From: Prolixibacter sp. SD074
GTDB taxonomy: Bacteria; Bacteroidota; Bacteroidia; Bacteroidales; Prolixibacteraceae
DNA length: 64,000 nucleotides
Direction of reading: 5' to 3'
Assembly (NCBI RefSeq): GCF_009617895.1
Contig: NZ_BLAW01000001.1
Span: 301,001 to 365,000, forward strand
The translations under genes and the position numbers were made by a program. The notes beneath the pieces were generated by a model. The model searched no databases and was not told the DNA's origin. It worked only from the letters and a program-made list of their open reading frames with translations. The stretch's first letter is position 1; each line of letters begins with the position of its first letter. Shown in pieces: positions 1 through 9,800 of this stretch.

Positions 1-1
1 A

Positions 2-268
2 GCCTGGGCGGCGGTTCGCACCAAAGACACCTTTTACAACGCCAGATATCACCGGTTGGCAGCAAGACGAGGCAAAAAACGAGCCATCATCGCAGTAGGA
101 CATTCGATCCTGAAGTCTGTCTACCATGTATTGAGCGACGGAGTGGTGTACCGGGAACTGGGTGCTTCTTTTGTCAATAGCAGGCAGGAACAAAAGCGTA
201 AAGTTTACCTGAAAAAAGAACTGGAGAAACTGGGGTATAATGTGCAGCTTCTCAAACCCGCCGGCTAA
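2..268 (+). pseudogene. IS110-family transposase, C-terminal end (cut by the window edge)
   Basis: The frame is open from the first bases of the window and ends at a stop at 268, so only about 88 C-terminal residues are visible. The segment around RTKDTFYNARYHRLAARRG followed by KRAIIAVGHSILKSVYHVL is typical of the C-terminal Transposase_20 region of IS110-type enzymes, which catalyse DNA exchange at the element ends. The internal TTG at 56 is not a real start, because the homology runs upstream of it. Whether the full gene is intact to the left cannot be seen. Family assignment is from motif recognition only. Confidence 0.75.
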
Positions 269-563
269 ACCGACAAATAAAGCAATATAAAGGTCGATCT
301 TTACTGGCAGCCGTTGTCCTGGGACAACAATTAAGCCGCGTATGAAACTGGCCTCAACTGCTAAGCGGCCAAGACTGTGACATAAGAGCACGTGTATGAA
401 ATTTTAAACTTCTTAGCAGTTGTAAAAAAATAAAAGCCGATCCAATAACCGCATTCATTGGTTAATGAGTGCTCTCTTTTGTTTTGTCCAAACACTAAGA
501 TTAAAAACAAATTATTCTGAATATCAGATAATTATAAAAACATTACTTGCTAAAAATTTACGT
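269..563. other. IS110 downstream flank and intergenic region
   Basis: No reading frame with recognisable protein similarity is seen here. The first part presumably contains the right end of the IS110 element, whose ends lack long inverted repeats and so cannot be placed by eye. The part just before 564 is AT-rich and would hold the promoter of the amylase gene, but no clear TAnnTTTG element was identified. Confidence 0.4.
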
Positions 564-2423
564 ATGAAATACAAAACGATCACTTTTCTTTTACTCATGT
601 TCCTGACCCTTTCCTGTGCCCACAGCGAGAACAACAGCGTTCAACGCATAGATCCTCCATACTGGTGGACAGGGATGTACAATCCCCACCTCCAGCTGAT
701 GGTGTATGGCAAAAACATTTCCGGTAGCTCCGTATCCATCGATTACCCCGGAGTAACATTACAGCAAGTTCACCGCATGGATAATGCCAATTACCTCTTT
801 CTGGATATTACCATCCGGCCTGTCACACCGGCAGGTACCCTTCCCATCAATTTCGGAGACTATACTTTTAACTACCACTTATACCCAAACCCCCGGCAGC
901 AGGGAAGAAACCAGGGAATAAGTTCTGAAGATCTGGTTTACCTCATCATGCCAGACCGTTTTGCCAACGGATGTCCGCAAAACGACGTCATTCCCTCTAT
1001 GCAGGAGACTGCTCTTAGCCGGGATTCCATGTATTACCGGCATGGGGGCGACCTGCAGGGCATTATCGATCATCTCGACGATATTGAGGATCTGGGTGTC
1101 ACCACTATCTGGCTTACCCCCGAAGTGGAGAATGATCAACCTGTGACTTCGTATCACGGCTATTCCGTGACCAATCATTACCGAATTGATCCCCGTTTGG
1201 GGTCCAACCGGCTCTATGAGCAGTATGTGAGCCTCTGTCATCAAAAAGGGATCAAAGTCATCAAGGATGTGGTGCTTAATCACATTGGGAGTGAGCACTG
1301 GATGCTCAAAGACCTCCCGATGGATGACTGGCTCAACGATCCCGTAAAATATCCGCAAAGCACCTACAATTGCGAACCGGTAATGGATCCTTATGCAGCA
1401 CAAAAAGACCGGCAGGCCACGCTGAAAGGATGGATTCATCACTCCATGCCCGATCTGAACAACGACAATGAGTTTGTTCAGAAATACCTGACGCAAAACA
1501 CCATCTGGTGGCTCGCCTTTGCAGGTATTGACGGGATTCGGGTAGACACCTATTTCTACAACAATACTCAATTTTTGGCACATTGGGCCTCCCGGGTTAA
1601 AGAAGAGTTTCCGGGAGTGACCATCCTTGCCGAAACATGGGTGAACGGCATGGCCAAACAGGCCTATTTCAGCGGAGGAAACACCGTCAACCGGGGCCTC
1701 GACACCCACATCGACGGCATCACCGATTTCCGGTTGCGTGAAGCCATTATAACCATGTTGAACCAGTCGCCCGATCAGTGGAAAAACAAACTTACACCCA
1801 ATGTGGCCATGAACCCTGTGTATGCCACCCTGGCCGGAGATTTTATCTATCAGTCTCCCTCCTGCAATCTGGCATTTCTGGACAATCATGATCTGAGCCG
1901 GATTTCATCGATTCTGGGAGAAGATGTGAAAAAGCTCAAAACCGCACTCACCGTGCTGCTCACTACCAACCGAATACCCCAGATATATTATGGCACCGAA
2001 ATAGGAATGACGGGTTTCTGTTCACCCGACGGACTGGTACGAGGCGACTTTCCAGGAGGATGGCCCGGTGATAAAGAAAACAAGTTCGCCCGGGAAGGCC
2101 GTAACAATCAGGAAAATGAGATTTACAATTTCCTAAAACGATTGGCCAATTACCGTAAAAAATCTGATGCTCTGAAAAAGGGAAAAATGATGCAATACTT
2201 CCCAACCAACAATATTTATGTCTATTTCCGTTATACCGACACTCAGACAGTTATGGTGGTGGTCAATTCCAACAACCATGAAATCATCCTCAATGCTGAT
2301 GATTATTCGGAAAGGACACAATCAGCCTCCACTGCCATGAATGTAATAACAGGTACTGCCATCAAAAACCTGAACCGCATTCCGGTGCCGGCCAATGAAG
2401 CAGCCGTTTTTCAACTGGAATAA
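564..2423 (+). CDS. susA: SusA-like neopullulanase / cyclomaltodextrinase (GH13), lipoprotein
   Basis: Predicted to hydrolyse alpha-1,4 links of pullulan, cyclodextrins or malto-oligosaccharides. The ATG at 564 is chosen over an upstream in-frame ATG at 465 because it begins a lipoprotein signal peptide (MKYKTITFLLLMFLTLSCAH, lipid-anchored Cys18). The 619-aa length is close to Bacteroides SusA (about 617 aa). An N-terminal cyclomaltodextrinase-type beta domain precedes the GH13 barrel. The four conserved GH13 regions are present: DVVLNH (about 235-240), GIRVDT with nucleophile Asp328, AETW with acid/base Glu357, and DNHD with Asp443. No susR, susC or susD homologue is next to it, and transposase remnants flank it on both sides, so it may be the survivor of a larger starch or oligosaccharide locus. 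Export to the periplasm or outer membrane is inferred from the lipobox. Confidence 0.88.
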   Translation: MKYKTITFLLLMFLTLSCAHSENNSVQRIDPPYWWTGMYNPHLQLMVYGKNISGSSVSIDYPGVTLQQVHRMDNANYLFLDITIRPVTPAGTLPINFGDYTFNYHLYPNPRQQGRNQGISSEDLVYLIMPDRFANGCPQNDVIPSMQETALSRDSMYYRHGGDLQGIIDHLDDIEDLGVTTIWLTPEVENDQPVTSYHGYSVTNHYRIDPRLGSNRLYEQYVSLCHQKGIKVIKDVVLNHIGSEHWMLKDLPMDDWLNDPVKYPQSTYNCEPVMDPYAAQKDRQATLKGWIHHSMPDLNNDNEFVQKYLTQNTIWWLAFAGIDGIRVDTYFYNNTQFLAHWASRVKEEFPGVTILAETWVNGMAKQAYFSGGNTVNRGLDTHIDGITDFRLREAIITMLNQSPDQWKNKLTPNVAMNPVYATLAGDFIYQSPSCNLAFLDNHDLSRISSILGEDVKKLKTALTVLLTTNRIPQIYYGTEIGMTGFCSPDGLVRGDFPGGWPGDKENKFAREGRNNQENEIYNFLKRLANYRKKSDALKKGKMMQYFPTNNIYVYFRYTDTQTVMVVVNSNNHEIILNADDYSERTQSASTAMNVITGTAIKNLNRIPVPANEAAVFQLE

Positions 2424-2610
2424 GTAATCGTCCGGTTATCGGCCGCAAGCAGGCCAGCTATTGAAAGATGAGCTAATTAGGGTTTGCTGATTTTCTTTAA
2501 ATTCACATATAATCCATTGATTATCAACATTGATTTGTTGATATTTTCAAGGTTCATGATTGGTGTAAATGCACGGTTTTGTATAAATTGGGTTCAAAAT
2601 CCTTGCAGAT

Positions 2611-3785
2611 ATGATTGATTACACGCCACAAAGCCAATTAAGTTTGAATATGTTCAAGCACCCTTTTGAGCGGGAGTTGGACAAGGAAAACCGATGGGTG
2701 AAATTAGCTTCATTGGTTCCCTGGGATTCACTTGCAGCCGTTTATAGCCGGAAGCTCGATGCGGGCTCCGGGCGTAAAAGTGTAAACATCCGCACGGTGA
2801 TAGCGGCCTTGATTGTCAAGCACAAGCTTGGCCTGGATGACCGGGGCACCATAGAAATGATACAGGAAAACATTTACCTGCAATACTTTTGCGGGCTGCC
2901 GTGTTTTACCACCCAACCGGTTTTTGATGCCAGCCTGTTTGTCGATATCCGCAAAAGGTTGGGAGGCGATGAGTTTGAAGCTTTCAACCAACGATCATCG
3001 AAGCATCCGAACAGGTTAAACCGCCCCAGCCCCGCATTAAAAGAAAACAAAGAAGCATATCCGCCGGGGCATCAGGGGACAGCTTCAATACATTTCCCGC
3101 GATATAAAAGTAGTTGACAGCTTGTTATTAAAACCCGGGCGGTCGGAATTGCTTGAAAAACGCGATAGAGAACTAATGGAAACCATCCGGAAAGTTTACA
3201 ACCAGCAAAAATTGATGTATGAGAATAGAACCCATCAATGCCAGGACCGCATTGTGAACCTTTTCCAGCCCCATGTGCGTCCGATTGTCCGGGGAAAAGA
3301 CAAAGCAAAAACCGAATTTGGGGCGAAAATCAACATCAGTGAGGTGAACGGGTCCTGCCGGATAGACCGGTTCAGCTGGGATGCCTATAATGAAAGTACA
3401 GATGTAAAAATGCAGGTAGAAAATTTTAAACAAACCTATGGCTGCTATCCCAGGGTATTCCTTGGGGACCAGATTTTCCTGACAAGGGAAAACCGCAAAT
3501 ACCTGAAAGAAAAAGGGGTTAAGATCTATGGTAAGCCCCTGGGGGGGCCACCGAAAAATGACAGCCAAACTGCCAGTTAGAAATACCGCGACAAAAAAGA
3601 AGCGGCCAAGCGAAACCACGTTGAAGGCAAGTTTGGACAAGGCAAACGGGGCTACGGGCTCAACAACATCATGGCCAGGCTTCCTGAAACGTCCGAATCA
3701 TGGGCCAATGCGATACTTTTTGTCATGAACCTTTTGCTCATTCCAATATCGAACTCGTGCGGCACGCAGAAAATCAGCAGACCCT
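2611..3785 (+). pseudogene. Decayed IS5/IS1182-like DDE transposase
   Basis: The N-terminal part (2611 to about 2990) reads MIDYTPQSQLSLNMFKHPF and continues with RWVKLASLVPWDSL, the Transposase InsH N-terminal region. The frame then shifts near 2990. The continuation (about 3083-3580) contains the DDE-type core, including TEFGAKINIS and GDQIFLTRENRKYLK. A further shift near 3580 leads to the typical C-terminal end NHVEGKFGQGKRGYGLNNIM and AILFVMNLLL in another frame. Between the first two parts the expected segment carrying the first catalytic aspartate is absent, so the gene has an internal deletion as well as frameshifts and cannot make an active enzyme. Confidence 0.8.
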
Positions 3786-3960
3786 AGGTAAAAAAACTGT
3801 TCGGCAAGAATATGTTTTACCTGTTACTATATGGATACCTTGCAAGCACCAAAATAAGTCTTTGTGAACTGGAAGATATATATAACTCCCAAAAGTTTAA
3901 ATTCCTTTTCAACATTGACCAGCAAAATCAGATTCGCTACAACTCTCTTTCGGACCGGCT
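3786..3960 (+). pseudogene. Possible transposase N-terminal fragment
   Basis: A short broken frame reads KKLFGKNMFYLLLYGYLAST, followed by LCELEDIYNSQKFKFLFNID. The helical pattern and the FYLLLYGYL motif are reminiscent of transposase N-terminal domains. It has no start and is cut by a stop near 3967, directly before the GH43 remnant. It could also be the end of the preceding insertion sequence. Low certainty. Confidence 0.3.
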
Positions 3961-4375
3961 ATTGTAAAAAAGGATAACCATTATTTCCTGTTTTTTGCTG
4001 CTAATGACATTCAGAGCGACGATCAGGAGGGAGGCATTGGAATTGGCATTTCTGATCGACCGAATGGACCGTATAAAGATTATCTGGTATTATCTGATTT
4101 ACGGTGGATGGGGACATTGCAATATCGCACGGCTGAAGGATGATTTTACCGGCTTTCTGCCTTTTAAGGATGGGACCGATTTCAACGAGATAACACCTGA
4201 GGGCTACCTCGAGGGACCTAATATGTTTGCTCGTCACGGAAAGTATTACTTTATGTGGTCCGAAGGCGGTTGGGGCGGACCAAATTACCGGGTAGCCTAT
4301 GCCATGGCTGATTCTCCTTTCGGACCTTTTAAGCGAATTGGAGTAATACTGAAACAAGATCCCTATGTAGCAACC
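3961..4375 (+). pseudogene. GH43 glycosidase remnant (xylosidase/arabinosidase type)
   Basis: Two frames together give internal pieces of a glycoside hydrolase family 43 five-bladed propeller. Bases 3961 to about 4090 encode IVKKDNHYFLFFAANDIQ and GGIGIGISDRPNGPYKD. After a frame change, about 4100-4375 encode YGGWGHCNIARLKDDF, ITPEGYLEGPNMF (with the family's catalytic-acid Glu in EGP) and SEGGWGGPNYRVAYAMADS. The N-terminus, part of the middle and everything after KRIGVILKQDPYVATGA are missing. The 3' end abuts an antisense transposase remnant. It is a dead gene from a former polysaccharide-degradation locus. Confidence 0.75.
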
Positions 4376-4606
4376 GGCGCAACCCGGCCAATACCAGCCA
4401 AGCCCCGGGGCTTTCTTCCCGGACTTGTTGATATAACTTGGGTCAAATGCTATTACAAACCGACTGCCACCATGCAAAAGGGTGAGTTCTTTGTTGAAAT
4501 CCAGCCAGGGGAAAGGTTTTTCAAATTGTTGTCGGTATCTTTGTTCTTTGAAGTCTCCGAAACGGCCGAGCTGTAAAAAGTTAACACGCCCTTTGATGGA
4601 AAGCAA
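4373..4606 (-). pseudogene. Transposase N-terminal remnant
   Basis: On the minus strand about 78 residues read RVNFLQLGRFGDFKEQRYRQ, then FEKPFPWLDFNKEL and FDPSYINKSGKKAPGLGWYW. This matches the N-terminal region of a Bacteroidota transposase family in which the DPSYI/SGK block holds the first catalytic Asp. The similarity stops at the junction with the GH43 remnant near 4375, so the rest of the transposase is lost. It is a different family from the IS5-like pseudogene upstream. The longer minus-strand reading frame (to 4001) is antisense to the GH43 remnant and is not part of it. Confidence 0.6.
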
Positions 4607-5012
4607 AAGGATAACAACTTCGCAGAAAAAGTCTTTCCTGCATTTGTTAAAAACTGATATTATATTTAATATTCTGATAATTAATGAATTATAATTATTG
4701 TATCTCCTGGTAGTTATTCTATAACAGATTTGTGGTAAAATCCATTAACATACTTATTATCAGGAATTTATGTAAATATCTTGATAGATTATTTTGCTCA
4801 TTTTCAAATAGTTATCTACATTTTTAACGAAGTATTGTCATTATCAGTTGTATAACAAATCACATGAAAATGTGTTTAAACAGACTGGAAATGGAGAGTT
4901 GGGTTACCAGAATGTGAAAAAATAAATCCTTCGTAAATTTTTCGGGAAATGTTTGGATGGTATTTTTATTATTTATTTTTTCACTACCAAAAAACAAATT
5001 TGGTCGAAAAGC
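4607..5012. other. AT-rich intergenic region upstream of the TetR gene
   Basis: About 400 bp, clearly more AT-rich than its neighbours, with no reading frame or repeat that I can support. It separates the decayed mobile zone from the efflux operon and must contain the promoter of the TetR gene. The poly-A/T tract and TTTG at about 4995-5003 are candidates but not a clear match to the Bacteroidota consensus. Confidence 0.4.
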
Positions 5013-5600
5013 ATGTCAATGTCAAAAGATGAAATTGTAAAAGCTGAAATACTGGAACAAGCACAAAAGTTGTTTCAGCAGTTTGGACTGAAAAAGACCA
5101 CCATGGACGAGATTGCTATTGCCTGTGGAAAAGCGAAGAGCACACTGTATCATTATTTTAAGGGCAAGGAGGAAGTTTTTGATGCGGTCCTTCATATGGA
5201 AGTCATTAATCTCAGACAGCATGTGAAAGATAAGGTGGAAGAGTACAAGAAAATGCTGGACAAACTCCAAGCTTATGTGATTGAGTTCAATTTAGGAATT
5301 ATTCAAAAGACTAATCTTTATTATATTGTAAAACAAGATAGTATGTTCGAAGCGAGAGCGAAAAAGCATTTCTTTCAAATGCTTGACTTTGAAAAATTGT
5401 ACATTATGCGAATTTTGGAAGATGGTTATGATTCAGGAGAATACCGTGGTGTTGAACGGGAGGATATTCCCTGTATTGCGGAACTGTTCCTGGCAGCATT
5501 TTACGGTGTGGTACAATATTCAGTTGAGCGGGATGGGACATTTGATGAAGAAAAATTAACCAAAGCAGCTCTGCTTTTTGTCCCTAAGCTTTTCAGCTAA
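5013..5600 (+). CDS. TetR/AcrR-family transcriptional regulator
   Basis: A 195-aa DNA-binding repressor-type protein. The N-terminal helix-turn-helix covers about residues 10-55 (AEILEQAQKLFQQFGLKKTT, then IAIACGKAKSTLYHYFKGKE), the canonical TetR_N pattern. The C-terminal helical part is the ligand/dimer domain and is not recognisable to a specific ligand. The start at 5013 (MSMSKDE) is preferred over the in-frame ATG at 4953, whose extra 20 residues are hydrophobic and atypical; 5019 is also possible. The gene lies 170 bp upstream of, and co-directional with, an RND efflux operon, so control of that operon is the obvious role. A 19-bp perfect palindrome in the gap is a candidate operator. 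Confidence 0.9.
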   Translation: MSMSKDEIVKAEILEQAQKLFQQFGLKKTTMDEIAIACGKAKSTLYHYFKGKEEVFDAVLHMEVINLRQHVKDKVEEYKKMLDKLQAYVIEFNLGIIQKTNLYYIVKQDSMFEARAKKHFFQMLDFEKLYIMRILEDGYDSGEYRGVEREDIPCIAELFLAAFYGVVQYSVERDGTFDEEKLTKAALLFVPKLFS

Positions 5601-5677
5601 TTTTTTTATTGCAAATTCGACGAAAATACCAGATGAGTAGTATTGTTTTTGGAGCGGTATATATGCAGACAACAAGC

Positions 5678-5696
5678 AATAATTTGTCAAATTATT
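5678..5696. promoter_or_regulatory. 19-bp perfect palindrome, candidate TetR operator
   Basis: The sequence AATAATTTGTCAAATTAT plus a final T reads identically on both strands around a central base. It sits between the TetR gene and the efflux adaptor gene, about 80 bp before the adaptor start, where a repressor site would be expected. Its size fits TetR-family operators. Binding is inference. Confidence 0.5.
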
Positions 5697-5773
5697 CTTT
5701 ATATGAGGTCATGATTTTTTTTTGACCAGAATCCGACTAAAAAACTAAAGTAGTATTGATGTGTAATTAAATT

Positions 5774-6826
5774 ATGATAGTGAAAATGAAACATGTAAGG
5801 TTAAGCCTGCTCCTGATAGCGACTGTACTGGCAGGATGTAACTCCAATGTGAAGAATACATCAGGAGGAAATAATATGGATGGCATAAAGATAACTACAC
5901 AAAAGATTGTATCCGGTGCCGACGGGATCGAATATTCTTATATAGGAACCATCGAAGCATCGGTATCTATACCTTTGAGTTTCCTGATTGCAGGCACTGC
6001 TGAACAGGTAAATGTGGAAGAGGGGCAGTCGGTAAAAAGGGGACAATTGCTGGCAACGTTGAACGAGGAAAGCTACCGGAACGCTTATCATATGGCACTG
6101 GCTAAGGAAGAACAGGCACAGGATGCCTATAACCGGTTGGAGCCGGTTTACCGAAAGGGAAGCCTTCCGGAAGTGAAATTCGTAGAGATAAAAAGTGGAT
6201 TGGCTCAGGCAAACGCAGCTGCACTTCTCGCGAAAGGGAAAGTGGCCGATTGTAAGTTATTTGCACCAACCAGTGGAATTATCGGGCGAAGAGAAATAGA
6301 GCCGGGGATGAGTGTTATTCCAGGAAATCCGGCATTCCGGCTCGTCAAAATAAGTAAGGTAAAAGTGAAAGTTCCGGTCCCGGAAAATGAGATTGCCGGC
6401 ATTTCCAAAGGATTGAATGCTGTTGTAAAGGTGTCGGCACTTGGAGAGCAGCAGTTTAAAGGGCAAGTAACGGAAATTGGTGTTATCTCTAATCCACTTT
6501 CGCATACCTATGGGGTGAAAGTGGAACTCGATAATCCAGATAAGGTACTGAAACCGGGTATGATTTGTTCTGTGAACATTAGTAATCCGGTTCTTGCCAG
6601 CCGGATTGTCATTCCACTTTCGGCCGTTCAAACTGACGGGAATGGTAAGCGGTTTGTTTTTATTGCTGATGCAAAATCAAAGAAAGCCAAAAAAAAATAC
6701 ATCGAAACAGGTGCTTTAGTAACCAATGGAGTTACTATCAATAAAGGCCTTTCCAGCGGCGATTTGTTGATTACCGAAGGGTACCAGAAACTGGAAGATA
6801 ATTCGACCATACAAATAATTAAGTGA
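5774..6826 (+). CDS. RND efflux periplasmic adaptor (membrane fusion protein), lipoprotein
   Basis: A 350-aa HlyD/AcrA-type adaptor that bridges the inner-membrane pump and the outer-membrane channel. The N-terminal lipoprotein signal ends in LLIATVLAGCNSN, with the lipid-anchor Cys in LAGC. The biotinyl-lipoyl half motifs (AEQVNVEEGQSVKRGQLLA near residue 75, and CKLFAPTSGIIGRREIEPGM) flank a short helical hairpin (about 95-145). A beta-barrel and membrane-proximal domain follow, ending in the typical ITEGYQKLEDNSTI. The start could equally be the ATG at 5786. Its stop codon overlaps the ATG of the pump gene by one base (TGATG), which indicates translational coupling. Confidence 0.92.
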   Translation: MIVKMKHVRLSLLLIATVLAGCNSNVKNTSGGNNMDGIKITTQKIVSGADGIEYSYIGTIEASVSIPLSFLIAGTAEQVNVEEGQSVKRGQLLATLNEESYRNAYHMALAKEEQAQDAYNRLEPVYRKGSLPEVKFVEIKSGLAQANAAALLAKGKVADCKLFAPTSGIIGRREIEPGMSVIPGNPAFRLVKISKVKVKVPVPENEIAGISKGLNAVVKVSALGEQQFKGQVTEIGVISNPLSHTYGVKVELDNPDKVLKPGMICSVNISNPVLASRIVIPLSAVQTDGNGKRFVFIADAKSKKAKKKYIETGALVTNGVTINKGLSSGDLLITEGYQKLEDNSTIQIIK

Positions 6827-9800
6827 TGAGGGAAAAGTTGGGTATTGTTGAGTCTGCCATGCGGCACAGGCAGGTTGTATTTCTGATTACAGTGATGTTG
6901 TTGGTGTTGGGAGTCTATGCATTGTTTGTTATGCCTCGCCAGGAGTTCCCATCGTTTACCATCCGGCAGGGATTGGTGATCGGTGTATATCCGGGAGCCA
7001 GTTCGGCGGAAGTTGAAGAGCAACTGACTTCGAAAGTTGAGAGGTATTTGTATAGTTTCCAGGAAATTAAAAAGAAGGATACCTATTCCGTGTCCAAGGA
7101 TGGCTTGATGATTGTTTACGTCGAGCTGAACGATGATGTTAAGGATAAAGATAAATTCTGGGCAAAGCTGAATGACGGGTTAAGTAATTTCAAAGCCCAG
7201 TTACCGGCAGGTGTGCTGGCTTTGTACACGAATAGTGACTTTGGCGATACTTCTGCCTTGTTGGTGACGATTGAATCGAACCATAAGTCCTATCATGAGT
7301 TGCAAAATTATATGGACGAGTTGGAAAACCGATTGCGCAGGATTCAATCCGTATCCAAATTGCGGAACTACGGGTTGCAGAATGAGCAAATCAGTATTTA
7401 CCTGAACAGGGAAAAACTGGTCAATTATGGAATAACTCCAACAACATTGTTGGCGAACTTATTCACGCAAGGTTTTACCACGATCAGTGGGACGGTGGAT
7501 AATCCTGATTATAATGCCCCTATTCATGTTGCGCCAACCTATAACAACGAAAAGGAGATTGGAGAGCAGATCCTTTACGCTGATCCGGCCGGAAATATCA
7601 TTCGCCTGAAAGATGTAGCCCGCATTGTAAGAGAGTATCCCAAGCCTGACAGCTACATCACTAATAACGGGCATAAATGTTTACTGATCTCGATGGAGAT
7701 GCAATCTGGAAATAATATTGTTCAGTACGGAAAGGATGTGGAAGAGGTCCTGAATCAGTTCCAGTCTGAACTGCCCGATGGCGTCAACATTGAGCGTGTG
7801 GCCAATCAACCAAAGGTGGTTAGCGATTCCATTTCCACCTTCCTGCTCGAAATGCTTTATGCCATCGTCGCGGTCATCTTGGTTACGATGTTCCTGTTGC
7901 CATTTAGGGTAGCGGCCGTTGCATCGACTTCCATTCCGATTACCATTTTTATTTCACTTGGAATTATGTACCTGACCGGAATTGAGCTGAACACGGTGAG
8001 TTTGGCAGCTCTGATCGTCGTACTGGGGATGATAGTCGATAACTCCATTGTCATTGTGGATAGCTATATGGATAAGCTAGATCATGGTATGTCGCATTGG
8101 CATGCATCTATCAGTAGTGCAAAAGGTTTTTTTAAAGCGATCTTTTCGGCAACACTCGCTATCAGTATCACCTTCTTTCCATTTCTGGTCACGACTAAAG
8201 GAATGGTCAAGGACTTTGTCCATTTTTTCCCATGGACGGTTACCCTCACATTGGGTATTTCCCTGCTCGTTGCCATGTTTTTGATCCCGTTTATCCAGTA
8301 TGTTTTTATTAAAAACGGATTCGAAAAATCGAAGCGGAAGAGGAAAGAAGGCCAGCGCAGTTTCCTTGATGTTGTGCAGCAAACCTACGAAAAATGGTTG
8401 GGCAGGGCTTTTAGACATCCCAAAGTGACTATTGTAACAGGAATCGTTGCGGTTTTGGTGGGAGGCATTTTGTTCGCTGTTTTGCCACGACAACTGATGC
8501 CTATCGCCGAACGTGACCAGTTCCCGGTTGAGATTTATCTGCCACAGGGGAGTTCCCTGGAGCAGACTGCGCAGGTGGCTGATAGTTTAGAGCAGATTTT
8601 GAATAAGGATGCCCGGGTGAAATCGATTACGTCATTTATTGGAACAAGCTCACCTCGTTTTCATACTACTTATGCTCCCCAGATGCCGGCTAAGAATTAT
8701 GCGCAGTTCATTGTCAATACGCATTCAAATCGCGGGACAGAGGAAATGTTGAATGAATATTCGCAAAAGTATGCCGATTATTTTCCCAATGCCCATGTTC
8801 GTTTCAAACAGTTGAGTTATCAGGAGGCTGCAAATCCTATTGAAGTGAGAGTTTCCGGGAATAATCTGGGTGATCTGAAATCGATAGCTGATTCGCTTAT
8901 CACTAAAATGAGAACGGTCCCAGGAATAACCTGGGTACATACCAATTATAAAGGAATGCTGCCCGGAACGGAGGTAAATATCAATGATACGGAGGCCAAC
9001 CGTTTAGGGATTACAAAAACACTTGTTTCGACGAACCTGGCGATTGATTTTGACGGGTTGCCATTAACCACCCTGTGGGAAGGCGATTATAAGATTCCGG
9101 TTAAACTGAAAAGCGAACGCGCGAATAAAGCTGCTTCTTATGGAGATATTGGAGATGAGTATATCCATTCAATTATCCCGGGCGTTTCGGTTCCTTTACG
9201 GCAGATCGCCAATGTCAAACCGGATTGGACACAGGGACAAATAGTTCGTAGAAACGGCGTTCGGACTATCACCATTCAAGGAGATGTTGTTATGGGGACC
9301 AATACCAATAAAGTTTTCCGGGCAGTAAAAAGTATAGCCGAAAATCAGCAGCTACCAGTAGGAAACCGTATCAGTTATGGAGGGGCACATGAAACGGACT
9401 CCGAGATACTTCCTCAAGTGCTTGGAGCTTTGTTCATTAGTATTTTTATCATTTTTATGATTCTGGTTTTCCATTTCAAGAAGCCCAGCCTGGCCCTGCT
9501 CGTTTTGAGTTCGGCTACATTAAGTATTGTTGGTGCTGCACTTGGAATGTTAATCATGGAGAAAGATTTTGGTGTTACCTCTATTTTGGGAGTTATTAGT
9601 CTGATTGGAATTCTGGTACGAAATGGGATCATTATGCTTGATTATGCAGAAGAATTGAGGCATCAGTACAAGAAAACGGTTCTGGAGGCAGCTTTTGAAG
9701 CTGGCAAGCGGAGAATGCGCCCCATCTTCCTCACTTCCGCTGCAGCATCGATGGGCGTTATCCCCATGATTATCAGCAATAGTTCGTTATGGGCGCCCAT

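Noticed and set aside
879-1889. 336-aa minus-strand reading frame inside the amylase gene
   Set aside because: It is antisense to conserved GH13 motifs and its translation shows no domain pattern; a coding shadow.
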